A DNA stretch of 41,865 bases, taken from contig CALLPQ010000077.1 of NCBI GenBank assembly GCA_938015425.1, positions 1 to 41,865 on the forward strand, in the 5' to 3' direction. Made by a program: the position numbers and the translations under genes. The notes under the pieces were generated by a model. The model ran no database searches. It was not told where the DNA came from and saw nothing but the letters and a program-made list of their open reading frames with translations. This document shows positions 1 to 9,587 of the stretch, in pieces. Origin of the DNA: an uncultured Parvularculaceae bacterium. Its GTDB lineage: Bacteria; Pseudomonadota; Alphaproteobacteria; Caulobacterales; Parvularculaceae. Numbering within the stretch: position 1 is the first letter of the stretch; every line of letters begins with the position of its first letter.

Positions 1-807
1 GGGGCCAATATTGTCATTGCCGCTAAAACTGCCGAACCTCATAAACATCTACCCGGTACTATTTATACAGCCGCCAAAGAAATAGAAGAGGCAGGGGGGC
101 AAGCGCTACCTTTGGTGGTGGATATTCGCGATGAGGCCCAAGTTGAGGATGCCGTTGCAAAGGCAGTCGCCCATTTTGGCGGAATTGATATTTGCATTAA
201 CAATGCATCGGCCATTAGTTTAACGCCAACCGAAGCAACCCCCATGAAGCGATGGGATTTAATGCATCAAGTGAATGCCCGCGGTACATTTTTGGTGAGT
301 AAGGCGTGTATTCCCCATCTGAAAAAGGCTGACAATCCCCATGTGTTAAGCCTTTCTCCGCCCCTTGATTTACAGCCAAAATGGTTTGCCGGGCATGTGG
401 CGTATTCAATAGCAAAATATGGTATGTCCCTTAGCATATTGGGTATGGCGGAAGAGTTTAAAAAAGACGCGATTGCCTTTAATGCCTTATGGCCGCGAAC
501 AGCCATTGCCACGGCGGCGGTTAAGTTTGCCCTTGGCGGTGATGCGATGATTGAAGCCTCCCGCACGCCGGGAATATTAAGCGATGCGGCGCATCTTATT
601 TTAACCAAACCCTCGTCCGAGTTTACGGGTAATTTTGTGATTGATGATAGTTTTTTATCGGATAATGGCATAAGTGATTTTGAAAAATATCGGGTTGACC
701 CGTCAAAAAAACTCTTCGTTGATTTTTTTGTTCCTGATGAACCGGCGCCGCCTCCCGGTGTGGCAGAAACCTTATTTGATATGTATGGTGAACAATCTAA
801 ATCATGA
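1..807 (+). CDS. HSDL2-like short-chain dehydrogenase (5' truncated)
   Basis: This is the C-terminal 268 residues of an NAD(P)-dependent short-chain dehydrogenase/reductase. The reading frame is open from base 1, so the start codon and the nucleotide-binding TGxxxGIG loop lie outside the window. Visible SDR signatures are the NNAS motif (about residues 67-70 of the fragment), a serine-rich LSLSPP strand and the catalytic YxxxK pair (Tyr135, Lys139). The run GANIVIAAKTAEPH and the ALWPRTAIATAA segment match the hydroxysteroid dehydrogenase-like protein 2 (HSDL2) group, thought to act on lipid or fatty-acyl substrates. No SCP2 sterol-carrier domain is attached. Its stop codon overlaps the start of the deacetylase-like gene (ATGA at 804-807), so the two are probably co-translated. 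The exact substrate is unknown. Confidence 0.9.
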   Translation, partial: GANIVIAAKTAEPHKHLPGTIYTAAKEIEEAGGQALPLVVDIRDEAQVEDAVAKAVAHFGGIDICINNASAISLTPTEATPMKRWDLMHQVNARGTFLVSKACIPHLKKADNPHVLSLSPPLDLQPKWFAGHVAYSIAKYGMSLSILGMAEEFKKDAIAFNALWPRTAIATAAVKFALGGDAMIEASRTPGILSDAAHLILTKPSSEFTGNFVIDDSFLSDNGISDFEKYRVDPSKKLFVDFFVPDEPAPPPGVAETLFDMYGEQSKS

Positions 808-1736
808 GTAAAACACTTCTTTATACGCATCAAAGTTTTAATAATCATGAGATTCCCCCGGGACATGTGGAGCATGGTGGGCGTTATCAATCTGTTGAAA
901 AAACCCTTGAGGGGGGTGATTTCTCAGACCTTGATCGGCGCAGCGCCCCCATTGCAGACTTTGATATGATCGCCTTGGCCCATCCTGATCTGTATATCAA
1001 CGATATTAAAAGCAAAAACCCGAAAACGGGATTAGTGCAATTAGATGCGGATACATTTTTAGGTCCCTCCAGTCTTGATGCTACCTTAAGGGCTGCGGGT
1101 GCAGGCGTGGCGGCGATTGATGCTTTATATGCGGGAGAGGCAAAAAACGCGTTTGTTGCGGCGCGCCCACCCGGTCATCATGCGGAGCAAGCCCAAGCCA
1201 TGGGGTTTTGTATTTTTAATCATGTTGCCGTCACCGCTTTATATGGCCGGCAAAAATATGGAGCGCAAAAAGTAGCGGTGGTCGATTTTGATGTTCACCA
1301 CGGTAACGGGACCGAGGCAATCTTTTGGGATAATCAGGATGCTTTTTTTGCCTCCTCTCATGAATGGCCACAATATCCCGGAACGGGCCGGATCAGCGAT
1401 CGGGGTGGGTTTGATAATATTGCCAATGCGCCATTGGCCACTGGCACCAGTGGTGAGGACTTCCGCCGCGCATGGGGCGATGATTTATTACCTAGGTTAA
1501 GTGATTTTGCTCCTGACCTGATTGTGATATCCGCCGGATTTGATGCCCATCGCGATGACCCCTTGGGGGGGTTGCAGTTGGTGGAAGATGATTTTGCGTG
1601 GATAACGCAGCAGATTTGCGATATTGCCAAACAATGTTGCGATCAACGCGTGGTTTCTATTCTTGAAGGGGGCTATGATCTTGATGCATTAGGGGCTAGT
1701 GCTGGGGCTCATGTTATGGCATTGATGAATGCTTGA
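804..1736 (+). CDS. Histone deacetylase-family amidohydrolase
   Basis: A 310-residue zinc amidohydrolase of the HDAC/acetylpolyamine amidohydrolase/acetoin-utilisation superfamily, expected to remove acyl groups from acylated lysines or polyamines in the cytoplasm. The active site is complete. RPPGHH at 121-126 carries the two charge-relay histidines. DFDVHH at 161-166 supplies zinc ligands Asp163 and His165. SAGFDAH at 243-249 supplies Asp247, and EGGYD near 288-292 closes the pocket. The length is standard for the bacterial class II-like group. The ATG overlaps the stop codon of the upstream dehydrogenase. In other alphaproteobacteria a gene of this family often lies upstream of xseB, as here. 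The natural substrate cannot be read from sequence. Confidence 0.93.
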   Translation: MSKTLLYTHQSFNNHEIPPGHVEHGGRYQSVEKTLEGGDFSDLDRRSAPIADFDMIALAHPDLYINDIKSKNPKTGLVQLDADTFLGPSSLDATLRAAGAGVAAIDALYAGEAKNAFVAARPPGHHAEQAQAMGFCIFNHVAVTALYGRQKYGAQKVAVVDFDVHHGNGTEAIFWDNQDAFFASSHEWPQYPGTGRISDRGGFDNIANAPLATGTSGEDFRRAWGDDLLPRLSDFAPDLIVISAGFDAHRDDPLGGLQLVEDDFAWITQQICDIAKQCCDQRVVSILEGGYDLDALGASAGAHVMALMNA

Positions 1737-1764
1737 TTTTATCATCGTTTTTATCTCTATTCTT

Positions 1765-1794
1765 TTTGCCATTATCCACTTTGCCATTATCCAC
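1765..1794 (+). repeat. Two perfect 15-bp tandem repeats containing TTATCCAC
   Basis: Two head-to-tail copies of TTTGCCATTATCCAC (1765-1779 and 1780-1794) sit in the short gap between the deacetylase and the phosphatase genes. Each copy holds TTATCCAC followed by T, which is 8 of 9 bases of the DnaA-box consensus. This may be slippage of non-coding DNA, a pair of weak DnaA sites or another protein site. I see no further boxes nearby and no origin-like AT-rich unwinding region. Confidence 0.75.
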
Positions 1795-1825
1795 TTTGAT
1801 AGACCTTACGGGAAATTAATAATCC

Positions 1826-2452
1826 ATGACGGGACGCATTATTACTGTTCGCCATGGCCGTCCGGCCCTTTCAAGAGCCGTCTTGATTTCAGGGCGTGAA
1901 TATGGGGAATGGTGGGCGCAATATGATAAAAGTGGCTTATATCCCGGTCAAACACCGCCAGAATCTTTAAGGGAAATAGCCTCCCATTCAACGACGATTT
2001 TGTCTTCGACAATGCCAAGGGCTATTGAAACGGCCCAGCTCTTAGCAAGAGAGGGGGGTCAATCAGACCAATACCCCCCTAATGAACTGTTTATCGAGGC
2101 CGCTTTACCAGCGCCGCCATGGCCTGCATGGTTCAAACTATCCCCCAAATATTGGGGGGCGATTTCCAGATTTTTGTGGTTGCGCGGCTATACCCCTGAA
2201 GGGATGGAAACACGGCAAGAAACCCATAAGCGGGTCGATAAGATCATTGATCAGCTTTTGCATTATGCTGAAAAAGGGGATGTGATCTTGTGTGCCCATG
2301 GCTATATTAACTGGATGATCGGGCAAAGATTGCGAAAACGCGGTAAAGATGCAACTTGTTCAGGTTTTGGCTGGAAATGTACCGACCGTTATGGCGGGCA
2401 CCGTTACTGGAATTGGCGTTTATATGAGTGTAAAGCGGCACCATCTTCATGA
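1826..2452 (+). CDS. Histidine phosphatase family protein
   Basis: A 208-residue member of the phosphoglycerate-mutase-like histidine phosphatase superfamily. The phospho-accepting RHG motif is at residues 9-11, and the second active-site histidine is in AHG at 157-159. An acidic proton donor candidate (Glu92) lies between them, and Arg65 in STMPRAIETA fits the phosphate pocket. This branch carries out phosphoester hydrolysis on small molecules or proteins, and the substrate is not predictable. The gene has a weak ribosome site (GGGAAA, about 12 bases upstream) and is separated from the deacetylase by 89 bases. It lies in the same direction as xseB and dxs, so read-through transcription is possible. 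Confidence 0.85.
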   Translation: MTGRIITVRHGRPALSRAVLISGREYGEWWAQYDKSGLYPGQTPPESLREIASHSTTILSSTMPRAIETAQLLAREGGQSDQYPPNELFIEAALPAPPWPAWFKLSPKYWGAISRFLWLRGYTPEGMETRQETHKRVDKIIDQLLHYAEKGDVILCAHGYINWMIGQRLRKRGKDATCSGFGWKCTDRYGGHRYWNWRLYECKAAPSS

Positions 2453-2526
2453 TTTGGCGATTGTCTCTCTTGACCCTGCTGGCTAGTGGTCATAAGCACT
2501 TAACATAATAAAGATAAGGATTTTTT

Positions 2527-2772
2527 ATGGCTGGATCAGCGACAGATATTAAGAAAATGACGTTTGAGGCTGCGTTGGCGGAACTTGAAGAGATTGTGCA
2601 AAAACTTGAAAGTGGCCGCGCAGAACTGGAAGATTCGATTAGTCTTTATGAACGCGGGGCCGCATTAAAAGCCCATTGTGCGGCCAAGTTGAAAACGGCG
2701 CAGGAAAAAATAGAAAAAATTGTCGTTGACGAAAAAGGAACGATCAGCACAACCGCTGCGAGTTTTGAATAG
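2527..2772 (+). CDS. xseB: Exodeoxyribonuclease VII small subunit
   Basis: An 81-residue protein of the XseB family, the small subunit that binds several-fold to XseA to form the single-strand exonuclease VII. The conserved core FEAALAELEEIVQKLESG is at about residues 13-30, and a second helix holds LYERGAALKAHCAAKL. Together they form the expected two-helix hairpin, and the length is normal. A good ribosome site (AAGGA near 2515) precedes the ATG. The large subunit xseA is also in this window, about 34 kb away. The 109-base gap to dxs lacks the ispA (farnesyl diphosphate synthase) gene that usually separates xseB and dxs in proteobacteria. Confidence 0.95.
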   Translation: MAGSATDIKKMTFEAALAELEEIVQKLESGRAELEDSISLYERGAALKAHCAAKLKTAQEKIEKIVVDEKGTISTTAASFE

Positions 2773-2881
2773 GAAATAGGCAAAGATAAGGTCATAATAC
2801 TTCTGGTAAAGTTGACCCCGATTGATGAAGAGATTACTTTAAAAATACGCAGCGTAAAAATGACCATCAGGAATAGTAACT

Positions 2882-4843
2882 ATGACAGACAAAGATAATA
2901 ATCGGGAAAGCAATTCTGAAAAGGCGCATCCGGTTGAGCGCCCCTTATTGGATCAGGTTACTTGGCCGTCGGATTTGCGCGAGAAAATCGATAAATCGGA
3001 TTTACGCCAGTTTGCTGATGAGCTGCGGGCGGAGATGGTTGATATTGTCTCGGTTACCGGAGGGCATTTTGGCTCCGGCCTCGGCGTTGTGGAATTAACA
3101 GCGGCTATTCATTATGTGTTTAACACCCCCGATGATAAGCTTGTCTGGGATGTGGGGCATCAATGCTATCCCCATAAAATCATTACCGGACGCCGTGACC
3201 GGATGCGTACCCTACGTCAAGGCGGCGGTTTGTCGGGTTTTACCAAACGCTCCGAAAGCGAATATGATCCCTTTGGGGCGGCCCATGCGGCGACATCGAT
3301 TTCCGCGGCGCTTGGTTTCGCCGAGGCCTCCAAACACCAAGGACGCGATAATCATTCTATTGCGGTAATTGGCGATGGGTCTATGTCGGCTGGTATGGCT
3401 TATGAGGCCATGAATAATGCAGGCCATTTAGGGTCTAAAATGGTTGTTATACTGAACGATAATGATATGTCGATTGCCCCGCCTGTTGGCGCGATGAGTG
3501 CTTATCTGGCGCGTGCATCTTCGTCTGGAGTTTATCAAGGGTTTCGTTCGTTTTCCAAACAACTTGGTAAACGTTTGCCAAAAGCCGTGTACAAACAATT
3601 AGCAAAAGCGGAAGAATATGGCCGCGGCATGGTAACGGGTGGCACTTTGTTTGAAGAGCTAGGGTTTTATTATGTTGGCCCGATTGATGGTCATAATATG
3701 GATCATTTGGTGTCTGTCCTTGAAAATGTCCGCGACATGGAAGAAGGGCCGGTTCTGGTTCATGTGGTCACACAAAAGGGTAAAGGCTATGGCCCTGCGG
3801 AAGAGGCAGCGGACAAATATCACGGGGTTGCAAAATTTGATGTGATCTCTGGTAAGCAGCATAAACCGACCCCTAATGCCCCAGCCTACCAAAAGGTTTT
3901 TGCAAAATCTTTGATTAAAGAGGCGGAGACAGACGATAAAATTATCGGTATCACCGCAGCTATGCCCTCTGGCACCAGCCTTGATATGTTCGGGGATGTT
4001 TATCCTGATAGAATATATGATGTGGGCATTGCGGAACAACATGCGGTGACATTTGCGGCGGGCTTGGCTGCCGACGGCATGAAGCCGTTTGCTGCGATTT
4101 ATTCTACATTCCTGCAACGCGCGTATGACAGTGTGGTCCACGATATTGCCATCCAAAACCTGCCCGTGCGTATTCCAATGGACCGCGCAGGTTTGGTTGG
4201 GTCTGATGGGCAAACCCATGCGGGCGCGTTTGATATTGCCTATCTTGGGTGCCTTCCCAATATGGTGTTAATGGCAGCAGGGGATGAGTTGGATTTGATG
4301 CATATGACCACAACGGCGGTGGCTTATGATGAAGGGCCGATTGCGTTTCGTTATCCTCGCGGGGAGGGTGTTGGCCTTGATCTGCCGGAAAAAGGTTCCA
4401 TCATTGAAATTGGTAAAGGCCGGATTGTTCGTGAAGGGACTAAAGTTGCCCTGCTTTCTTATGGTGGCCGTTTGCAAGAATCATTAAAAGCTGCCGAGAT
4501 GTTAGAGGCGCAAGGGCTTTCAACCACAGTTGCGGATGCGCGGTTTGCAAAACCTCTAGATACGGAGCTTGTTGAACGCTTAGCGCGAGAACATGAAGTT
4601 CTTATAACAGTTGAAGAAGGCTCCATGTGTGGCTTTGGTGCAATTGTAATGCATCATTTGGCAAGTGTCGGGGCTTTGGATGTGGGCTTAAAAATCCGCA
4701 CCCTTACATTGCCTGATATATTTCAAGATCAAGACAGTCCGGCAAAGATGTATGACCTTGCGCGGTTGAATGCGCCTCAAATTGTCGAGACTGTGCGTCA
4801 AACCTTGAATATTACAGCTGATGTTGTGAATATTCGCGGCTAG
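2882..4843 (+). CDS. dxs: 1-deoxy-D-xylulose-5-phosphate synthase
   Basis: A 653-residue thiamine-diphosphate enzyme that condenses pyruvate and glyceraldehyde 3-phosphate, the entry step of the MEP isoprenoid pathway. The N-terminal domain holds the conserved GGH (His62), a DVGHQ segment (90-94), and the ThDP/magnesium motif that begins GDG at 164-166 and ends with the NDND segment at 192-195. The pyrimidine domain carries [16 protein letters not shown] with catalytic Glu385, then [15 protein letters not shown]. The transketolase C-terminal domain follows. The length is typical, with about 10 extra charged residues at the N terminus. The ribosome site AGGA lies 9-10 bases upstream of ATG 2882. 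A strong hairpin follows the gene. Confidence 0.98.
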   Translation: MTDKDNNRESNSEKAHPVERPLLDQVTWPSDLREKIDKSDLRQFADELRAEMVDIVSVTGGHFGSGLGVVELTAAIHYVFNTPDDKLVWDVGHQCYPHKIITGRRDRMRTLRQGGGLSGFTKRSESEYDPFGAAHAATSISAALGFAEASKHQGRDNHSIAVIGDGSMSAGMAYEAMNNAGHLGSKMVVILNDNDMSIAPPVGAMSAYLARASSSGVYQGFRSFSKQLGKRLPKAVYKQLAKAEEYGRGMVTGGTLFEELGFYYVGPIDGHNMDHLVSVLENVRDMEEGPVLVHVVTQKGKGYGPAEEAADKYHGVAKFDVISGKQHKPTPNAPAYQKVFAKSLIKEAETDDKIIGITAAMPSGTSLDMFGDVYPDRIYDVGIAEQHAVTFAAGLAADGMKPFAAIYSTFLQRAYDSVVHDIAIQNLPVRIPMDRAGLVGSDGQTHAGAFDIAYLGCLPNMVLMAAGDELDLMHMTTTAVAYDEGPIAFRYPRGEGVGLDLPEKGSIIEIGKGRIVREGTKVALLSYGGRLQESLKAAEMLEAQGLSTTVADARFAKPLDTELVERLAREHEVLITVEEGSMCGFGAIVMHHLASVGALDVGLKIRTLTLPDIFQDQDSPAKMYDLARLNAPQIVETVRQTLNITADVVNIRG

Positions 4844-4891
4844 TCGCTGTTTAATCTCTTATAGTGATTATAAGTGTTTTTGTTATTGAAT

Positions 4892-4925
4892 GTTAAAACA
4901 GGTTCCTTGCGGGGCCTGTTTTAAC
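4892..4925 (+). terminator. Hairpin terminator downstream of dxs
   Basis: A perfect 11-bp inverted repeat (GTTAAAACAGG at 4892-4902 with CCTGTTTTAAC at 4915-4925). With G-U pairs the stem extends to 15 bp around a four-base loop. It lies about 48 bases after the dxs stop. The descending arm contains TTTT but there is no long uridine tract, and the A/T symmetry means it could act in both directions. Confidence 0.75.
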
Positions 4926-5001
4926 ATGGGCTAAACTATGTGGCGATCAACAAAGTAGACCATATCCCAAGGTAGCTATTTAAAAGGAGCTAAGGATTAA
5001 T

Positions 5002-6138
5002 ATGCAGGCATCACAATTTCAGGTTCAAGAACATGATTTAGAAAAATTCCGTTTGATCCATACCCCCGTGCCTGATTTACAAGATGGTGAAATCTTAGTC
5101 AGTGTGGAACGTTTTGCCTTTACGGCTAATAATATTACCTATGGTATTGTCGGCGAGAAGATTGGGTATTGGAATTTTTTTCCCCCCGCAAATCATAACA
5201 CCTTAGACGTTGAGCCAGAAACCAAAGATAGTAAATGGGGCATTATTCCCGTTTGGGGTATGGCTAAAGTGGTGGAAAGCCGCAACCTTGAAATTAAAGT
5301 GGGAGAGAGGCTTTATGGATATTTCCCCATGGGGTCCCATCTGGTTATGAAACCGGGGCGGATTAAACAAACCCGTTTCATAGACGAGGTTTCCCACCGT
5401 GCGGCTTTGCCTCCGGTTTATAATTCATACGCCCGTCTGGATTATGAAGATGATTATAATCCGTCTATGGATAATGAGCGCGCATTATTGTTTCCGCTTT
5501 ATGCCACTTCTTATTGTTTATATGATTTTTTACTTGCTAATAACTGGTTTGAGGCAAGCCGGTCAAAGGATGGACAAATTATTATCCCCAGCGCGTCGAG
5601 CAAAACCGCGATCGGCTTGGCGATGGCCTTGGCAGGCGATAGCTCGGATGCGTGTCCGACGATTATCGGGGTGACATCGCAAAAGAATTTAAAAGATGTC
5701 AGCGCTTTACAGCTTTATGACCAAATCCACCCCTATGGTGAGGGGGATAAAATTTCACCGCAAAGGCCAAGTGTGATTATTGATATGTCGGGTAATGGTA
5801 AAGTATTGAACCAGTTACACCAGCATCTAGCTGATAATATGTTATATTGTTCAAACGTTGGGCTAACCCATTATGAGGATAATCAAATGGGCGCTGATTT
5901 TATCCGTGATCGTAGTGAGATGTTTTTTGCCCCCGGACATATACAAAAGCGCGCCAAGGAGTGGGGCGCTGGAATATTTGAACAAAAAGCCTTGGCGTTT
6001 TGGCGTAAAAGTGCGGTGAAAAGTCGTGACTGGCTATCGATCAAGGAACATAAGGCCACTGATCATTTGTCGTCAATTTATGAGGCGACGTTGGCGGGCC
6101 GTGTGCGCGCTAATGAAGGCAACATGATTGTTTTTTAA
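5002..6138 (+). CDS. DUF2855 family protein (MDR-like fold)
   Basis: A 378-residue protein of the DUF2855 family, which is distantly related to medium-chain dehydrogenases/quinone reductases. The N terminus (about 25-120) has the GroES-like pattern of that fold, including DGEILVSVERFAFTANNITYG and a YWNFFP segment typical of the family. The middle IIPSASSKTAIGLA (about 194-207) sits where an MDR nucleotide-binding strand would be, but no clean GxGxxG is visible. The reaction is unknown. A clear ribosome site (AAAAGGAG) precedes the ATG. It follows the dxs hairpin and is probably transcribed on its own. No regulator adjoins it. Confidence 0.85.
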   Translation: MQASQFQVQEHDLEKFRLIHTPVPDLQDGEILVSVERFAFTANNITYGIVGEKIGYWNFFPPANHNTLDVEPETKDSKWGIIPVWGMAKVVESRNLEIKVGERLYGYFPMGSHLVMKPGRIKQTRFIDEVSHRAALPPVYNSYARLDYEDDYNPSMDNERALLFPLYATSYCLYDFLLANNWFEASRSKDGQIIIPSASSKTAIGLAMALAGDSSDACPTIIGVTSQKNLKDVSALQLYDQIHPYGEGDKISPQRPSVIIDMSGNGKVLNQLHQHLADNMLYCSNVGLTHYEDNQMGADFIRDRSEMFFAPGHIQKRAKEWGAGIFEQKALAFWRKSAVKSRDWLSIKEHKATDHLSSIYEATLAGRVRANEGNMIVF

Positions 6139-6299
6139 TTTTCCAATTATTGCTGATCACACAAAACAGGCATGAAAAATATCTTTTCATCCGGCTATTA
6201 AATCTCATTTATCGTAAAAAACTTAACTTGCTGAATTGATAAAATTCTAATTTGGGTTAGGTTGGTCAATAAAATAAGATTATATAAAAGGGATATGGA

Positions 6300-9200
6300 A
6301 TGAGAATAATTGCCATTATGCTGGTGTCTTTAATGATGCCATTAGCCGCGTGCGCTCAAAATAATAATTCAGAAAATGATAAAGAAGCAGAAGATAAGGG
6401 GCCTTTATCAAGTGCTACGTTTAATGGTTTGAAGTTCCGCAATATTGGTCCGGCCTTAATGTCGGGGCGAATTGCCGATATCAAAATTGTCCCTGATGAT
6501 CCGGCGACAATTTATGTGGCTGTCGGTTCTGGTGGTGTTTGGAAAACTGTTAACGCAGGCACCACGTGGGTTCCACTTTTTGACAAACAAAGCTCTTATT
6601 CCACAGGGTCTATTGGCTTGGACCCGTCTGATCCGAATATAATCTGGGTAGGGACGGGTGAAAATAATGGTGGCCGTCACCTTGGTTTTGGTGATGGTAT
6701 TTATCGTAGTCATGATGGGGGTAAAAGCTGGAAGAATATGGGTCTAAAAGACTCTGACCATCTTTCCACAATTATTGTGCATCCTGATGATTCCAATACA
6801 GTATGGGTTGCATCGCAAGGGCCGCTTTGGTCAAAAGGGGGCGAGCGGGGATTATATAAAACCGTAGACGGGGGCGAGACGTGGAAAAATGTTCTCTCTG
6901 CTGGCGAATGGACAGGGGTTACCGATATTGTAATCGATCCGCGTAATCCAGACCGTTTATATGCCGCTACTTGGCAACATCATCGCACGGTGGCGGCCTA
7001 TGTTGGCGGCGGACCGGAGTCAGGCATTCATATGTCGGATGATGGCGGGGAGACTTGGACCGAATTAAAAAGCGGCTTACCCAGTGGCAATAAAGGCAAG
7101 ATTGGTCTTGCTATATCGCCGCAAAACCCTGATGTGCTTTATGCTGCCATAGAATTGAACCGCCGCACTGGTGGTGTTTGGCGTTCCGCGGATCGTGGTG
7201 CCACTTGGGAGAAACGTTCCGATGCTGTGGGCGGCGGAACTGGCGCCCATTATTATACAGAGCTTTATGCAAACCCTCACCGGTTTGATAATATTTATAT
7301 GGTTTCAAATACCACCCAGGTTTCAAACGATGGCGGCAAAACATGGCGTGCAATCAATAATGAGTTAAAACATGTTGATGACCATGCCATTGCTTTCCGT
7401 CCTGATGATCCTGATTATATTATGGTTGGTTCGGATGGTGGACTTTATGAAAGTTTTGACAATGAAAAATCCTGGCGATTTATGGATAATCTGCCCGTAA
7501 CACAATTTTATAAAGTTGCGGTGGATGATGCAGAACCATTTTATAATGTCTATGGCGGCACACAAGATAATAACTCCCAAGGCGGACCATCACGCACGGA
7601 TAACCGTCATGGTATTCGTAATTCTGATTGGTTTATCACGCTTTTCGCAGACGGGCATCAATCGGCGACAGAGCCGGGCAATCCCGATATTATGTATGCG
7701 GAATGGCAAGAGGGTAATTTGGCGCGGATCGACCGCACCACGGGGGAGATTGTTCATATTCAACCTCAAGCGGCCCCCGGTGAGCCGCAAGAACGTTTTA
7801 ATTGGGATGCGCCCATTTTAGTCAGCGCCCATGATCCTAAGCGGGTTTATTTCGCGTCATATCGTTTGTGGCGTTCTGATAATCGCGGTGATAATTGGGA
7901 AGCCAAGTCTGGTGATTTATCCAATTTTTCACAAGACCGTATGTTGTTGCCGGTCATGGGGCGTCAATGGTCTTGGGATGCAGGGTGGGATTTTCTGGCG
8001 ATGTCCCAATATAATACGATTACATCTATCGCAGAATCGCCCATTGACGAGAACAACCTTTATGTCGGTACGGATGATGGCCTTATCCAATATACCAAAG
8101 ATGGGGGTGCAACGTGGACGAGAGTTTCTGTCGGGTCCCTACCGGGTGTGCCTGATACAGCTTTTGTGAATGACATCCGTGCTGATCTATATGATGCGAA
8201 TACCGTTTATGTCTCTCTCGATAATCATAAATATGGTGACTATAAGCCTTATCTTTATAAAAGTACCAATGGAGGCCGAACATGGGTTTCTATTGTCGGG
8301 AATATTCCGGACCGTCATTTGGTGTGGCGTATGGTGCAAGACCATGTGAATAAAGACTTGCTTTTTGCTGCCACAGAATTTGGTATTTTCTTTACTGTTG
8401 ATGGCGGTAAAAAATGGGTTGAACTACAAGGAGGTATACCGACGATTTCCTTCCGTGATGTGACGATCCAACGCCGTGAAAATGATTTAGTGGCGGCTTC
8501 TTTCGGACGCGGTTTCTTTATTCTGGATGATATAACGCCTTTACGGTCTGTAACATCGGAGGCTCTTGAGCAAGAAGCCTTGTTGTTCCCCGGTCGAAAG
8601 GCATGGTGGTATATGGAACGCCATCCCATGGGCTTTTCAAAAGGGGGGTCCCAAGGCCATTCCAATTATCTTGCGCCAAACCCTGATTTCGGGGCCAATT
8701 TTACCTATTATCTGGCGGAGGATTTACAGTCTTTAAAAGATATAAGACAAGAAGCAGAAAAACCGCTGATTAAAGAGGGGAAGGATGTTCCTTTTCAAGG
8801 TTTTGATGTGGTTGAGGAAGAGCGCCTTGAAGTTGGCCCTCAAATATGGCTGACCGTGCGTGATAAGCAGGGCAATATTGTTCGGCGAATAAAGGGAAAC
8901 ACCAAAAAGGGTTTCCACCGCGTCGCATGGGATTTGCGCTATCCTTCTTTAGGCACGGCGAGGACCAGCACAGTGGAAGATAGTGGGTTTTTGGCGGCTC
9001 CGGGCACTTATACGGTTTCACTATCAAAACGGGTTCGCGGAGAAACCACCCAACTGGTTGAGCCGCAGGAGTTTGAAGTTGTGCCGCTACGTGAAGGTGC
9101 TTTAAAAGGGGCAACTCCTGAAGAAGTGGCGGAATTCTGGAAGAGCCTGTCGGCATTTCAACGGGCAGTTGGGGCCGCGGGTGTCACCAGCCGCGAACTT

Positions 9201-9587
9201 GAAACCAAACTTGCCCATTACCGTGACGCCATCACACGATCCACCGGTGATGTTGCCGCATTGGCAACTGAATGGGATGGAATTCGGGATGAACTCAATG
9301 AAATCATTGAAAAACTGCGTGGTAATGGCGCAATGAACGAGCTTGGACTTGATCAGGTTGCAACGGTCCAAAGCCGACTAGGGCAAGTGATAACGGGTAC
9401 GGCGCAATCCACTTATGGGCCAACAGCGAGCCATTTACAGTCTCTCGACTTTGCCAAAACCGAATTTACGGATATCCGTACACGGTTAAATACGCTACGC
9501 CAAACCACATTGCCGGCGTTCGAGGTAAAACTTGAACAGGCAGGGGCCCCATGGGTCCCCGGTACGCCAATCCCGCCCTATAATTAA
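6300..9587 (+). CDS. BNR/sortilin-like repeat lipoprotein, paralogue 1
   Basis: A 1095-residue exported protein. The signal peptide ends in a lipobox (PLAAC, Cys18), so it is probably a lipoprotein. A charged, Asn-rich linker leads into a long beta-propeller region. It carries many Asp-box/BNR units of the type S-x-D-x-G-x-T/S-W, for example SHDGGKSW, TVDGGETW, SDDGGETW, SADRGATW and SNDGGKTW, typical of VPS10/sortilin and sialidase-like propellers. The conserved GGTQDNNSQGGPSR block lies near residue 418. The C-terminal 250 residues are predicted to be helical and contain no recognisable catalytic domain. Such proteins are often annotated as glycosyl hydrolases without biochemical proof. The next gene is a full-length paralogue, so a tandem duplication is likely. 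The role in the envelope is unknown. Confidence 0.88.
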   Translation: MRIIAIMLVSLMMPLAACAQNNNSENDKEAEDKGPLSSATFNGLKFRNIGPALMSGRIADIKIVPDDPATIYVAVGSGGVWKTVNAGTTWVPLFDKQSSYSTGSIGLDPSDPNIIWVGTGENNGGRHLGFGDGIYRSHDGGKSWKNMGLKDSDHLSTIIVHPDDSNTVWVASQGPLWSKGGERGLYKTVDGGETWKNVLSAGEWTGVTDIVIDPRNPDRLYAATWQHHRTVAAYVGGGPESGIHMSDDGGETWTELKSGLPSGNKGKIGLAISPQNPDVLYAAIELNRRTGGVWRSADRGATWEKRSDAVGGGTGAHYYTELYANPHRFDNIYMVSNTTQVSNDGGKTWRAINNELKHVDDHAIAFRPDDPDYIMVGSDGGLYESFDNEKSWRFMDNLPVTQFYKVAVDDAEPFYNVYGGTQDNNSQGGPSRTDNRHGIRNSDWFITLFADGHQSATEPGNPDIMYAEWQEGNLARIDRTTGEIVHIQPQAAPGEPQERFNWDAPILVSAHDPKRVYFASYRLWRSDNRGDNWEAKSGDLSNFSQDRMLLPVMGRQWSWDAGWDFLAMSQYNTITSIAESPIDENNLYVGTDDGLIQYTKDGGATWTRVSVGSLPGVPDTAFVNDIRADLYDANTVYVSLDNHKYGDYKPYLYKSTNGGRTWVSIVGNIPDRHLVWRMVQDHVNKDLLFAATEFGIFFTVDGGKKWVELQGGIPTISFRDVTIQRRENDLVAASFGRGFFILDDITPLRSVTSEALEQEALLFPGRKAWWYMERHPMGFSKGGSQGHSNYLAPNPDFGANFTYYLAEDLQSLKDIRQEAEKPLIKEGKDVPFQGFDVVEEERLEVGPQIWLTVRDKQGNIVRRIKGNTKKGFHRVAWDLRYPSLGTARTSTVEDSGFLAAPGTYTVSLSKRVRGETTQLVEPQEFEVVPLREGALKGATPEEVAEFWKSLSAFQRAVGAAGVTSRELETKLAHYRDAITRSTGDVAALATEWDGIRDELNEIIEKLRGNGAMNELGLDQVATVQSRLGQVITGTAQSTYGPTASHLQSLDFAKTEFTDIRTRLNTLRQTTLPAFEVKLEQAGAPWVPGTPIPPYN

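Noticed and set aside
267-890. A 207-codon minus-strand frame opposite the dehydrogenase and deacetylase genes.
   Set aside because: Its sequence shows no family pattern, and the plus-strand frames are clearly real.
1765-1794. The TTATCCAC duplication as a chromosomal origin.
   Set aside because: Only two near-boxes, no AT-rich unwinding region and no dnaA/gidA-type neighbours; an origin is not supported.
3659-4219. A 186-codon minus-strand frame inside dxs.
   Set aside because: It is antisense to a certain gene, has no family features and no usable ribosome site, so it is a shadow frame.
6172-6190. ATGAAAA/TTTTCAT palindrome as a terminator after the DUF2855 gene.
   Set aside because: Only seven A/T-rich pairs and no uridine tract; such repeats are expected by chance in AT-rich DNA.
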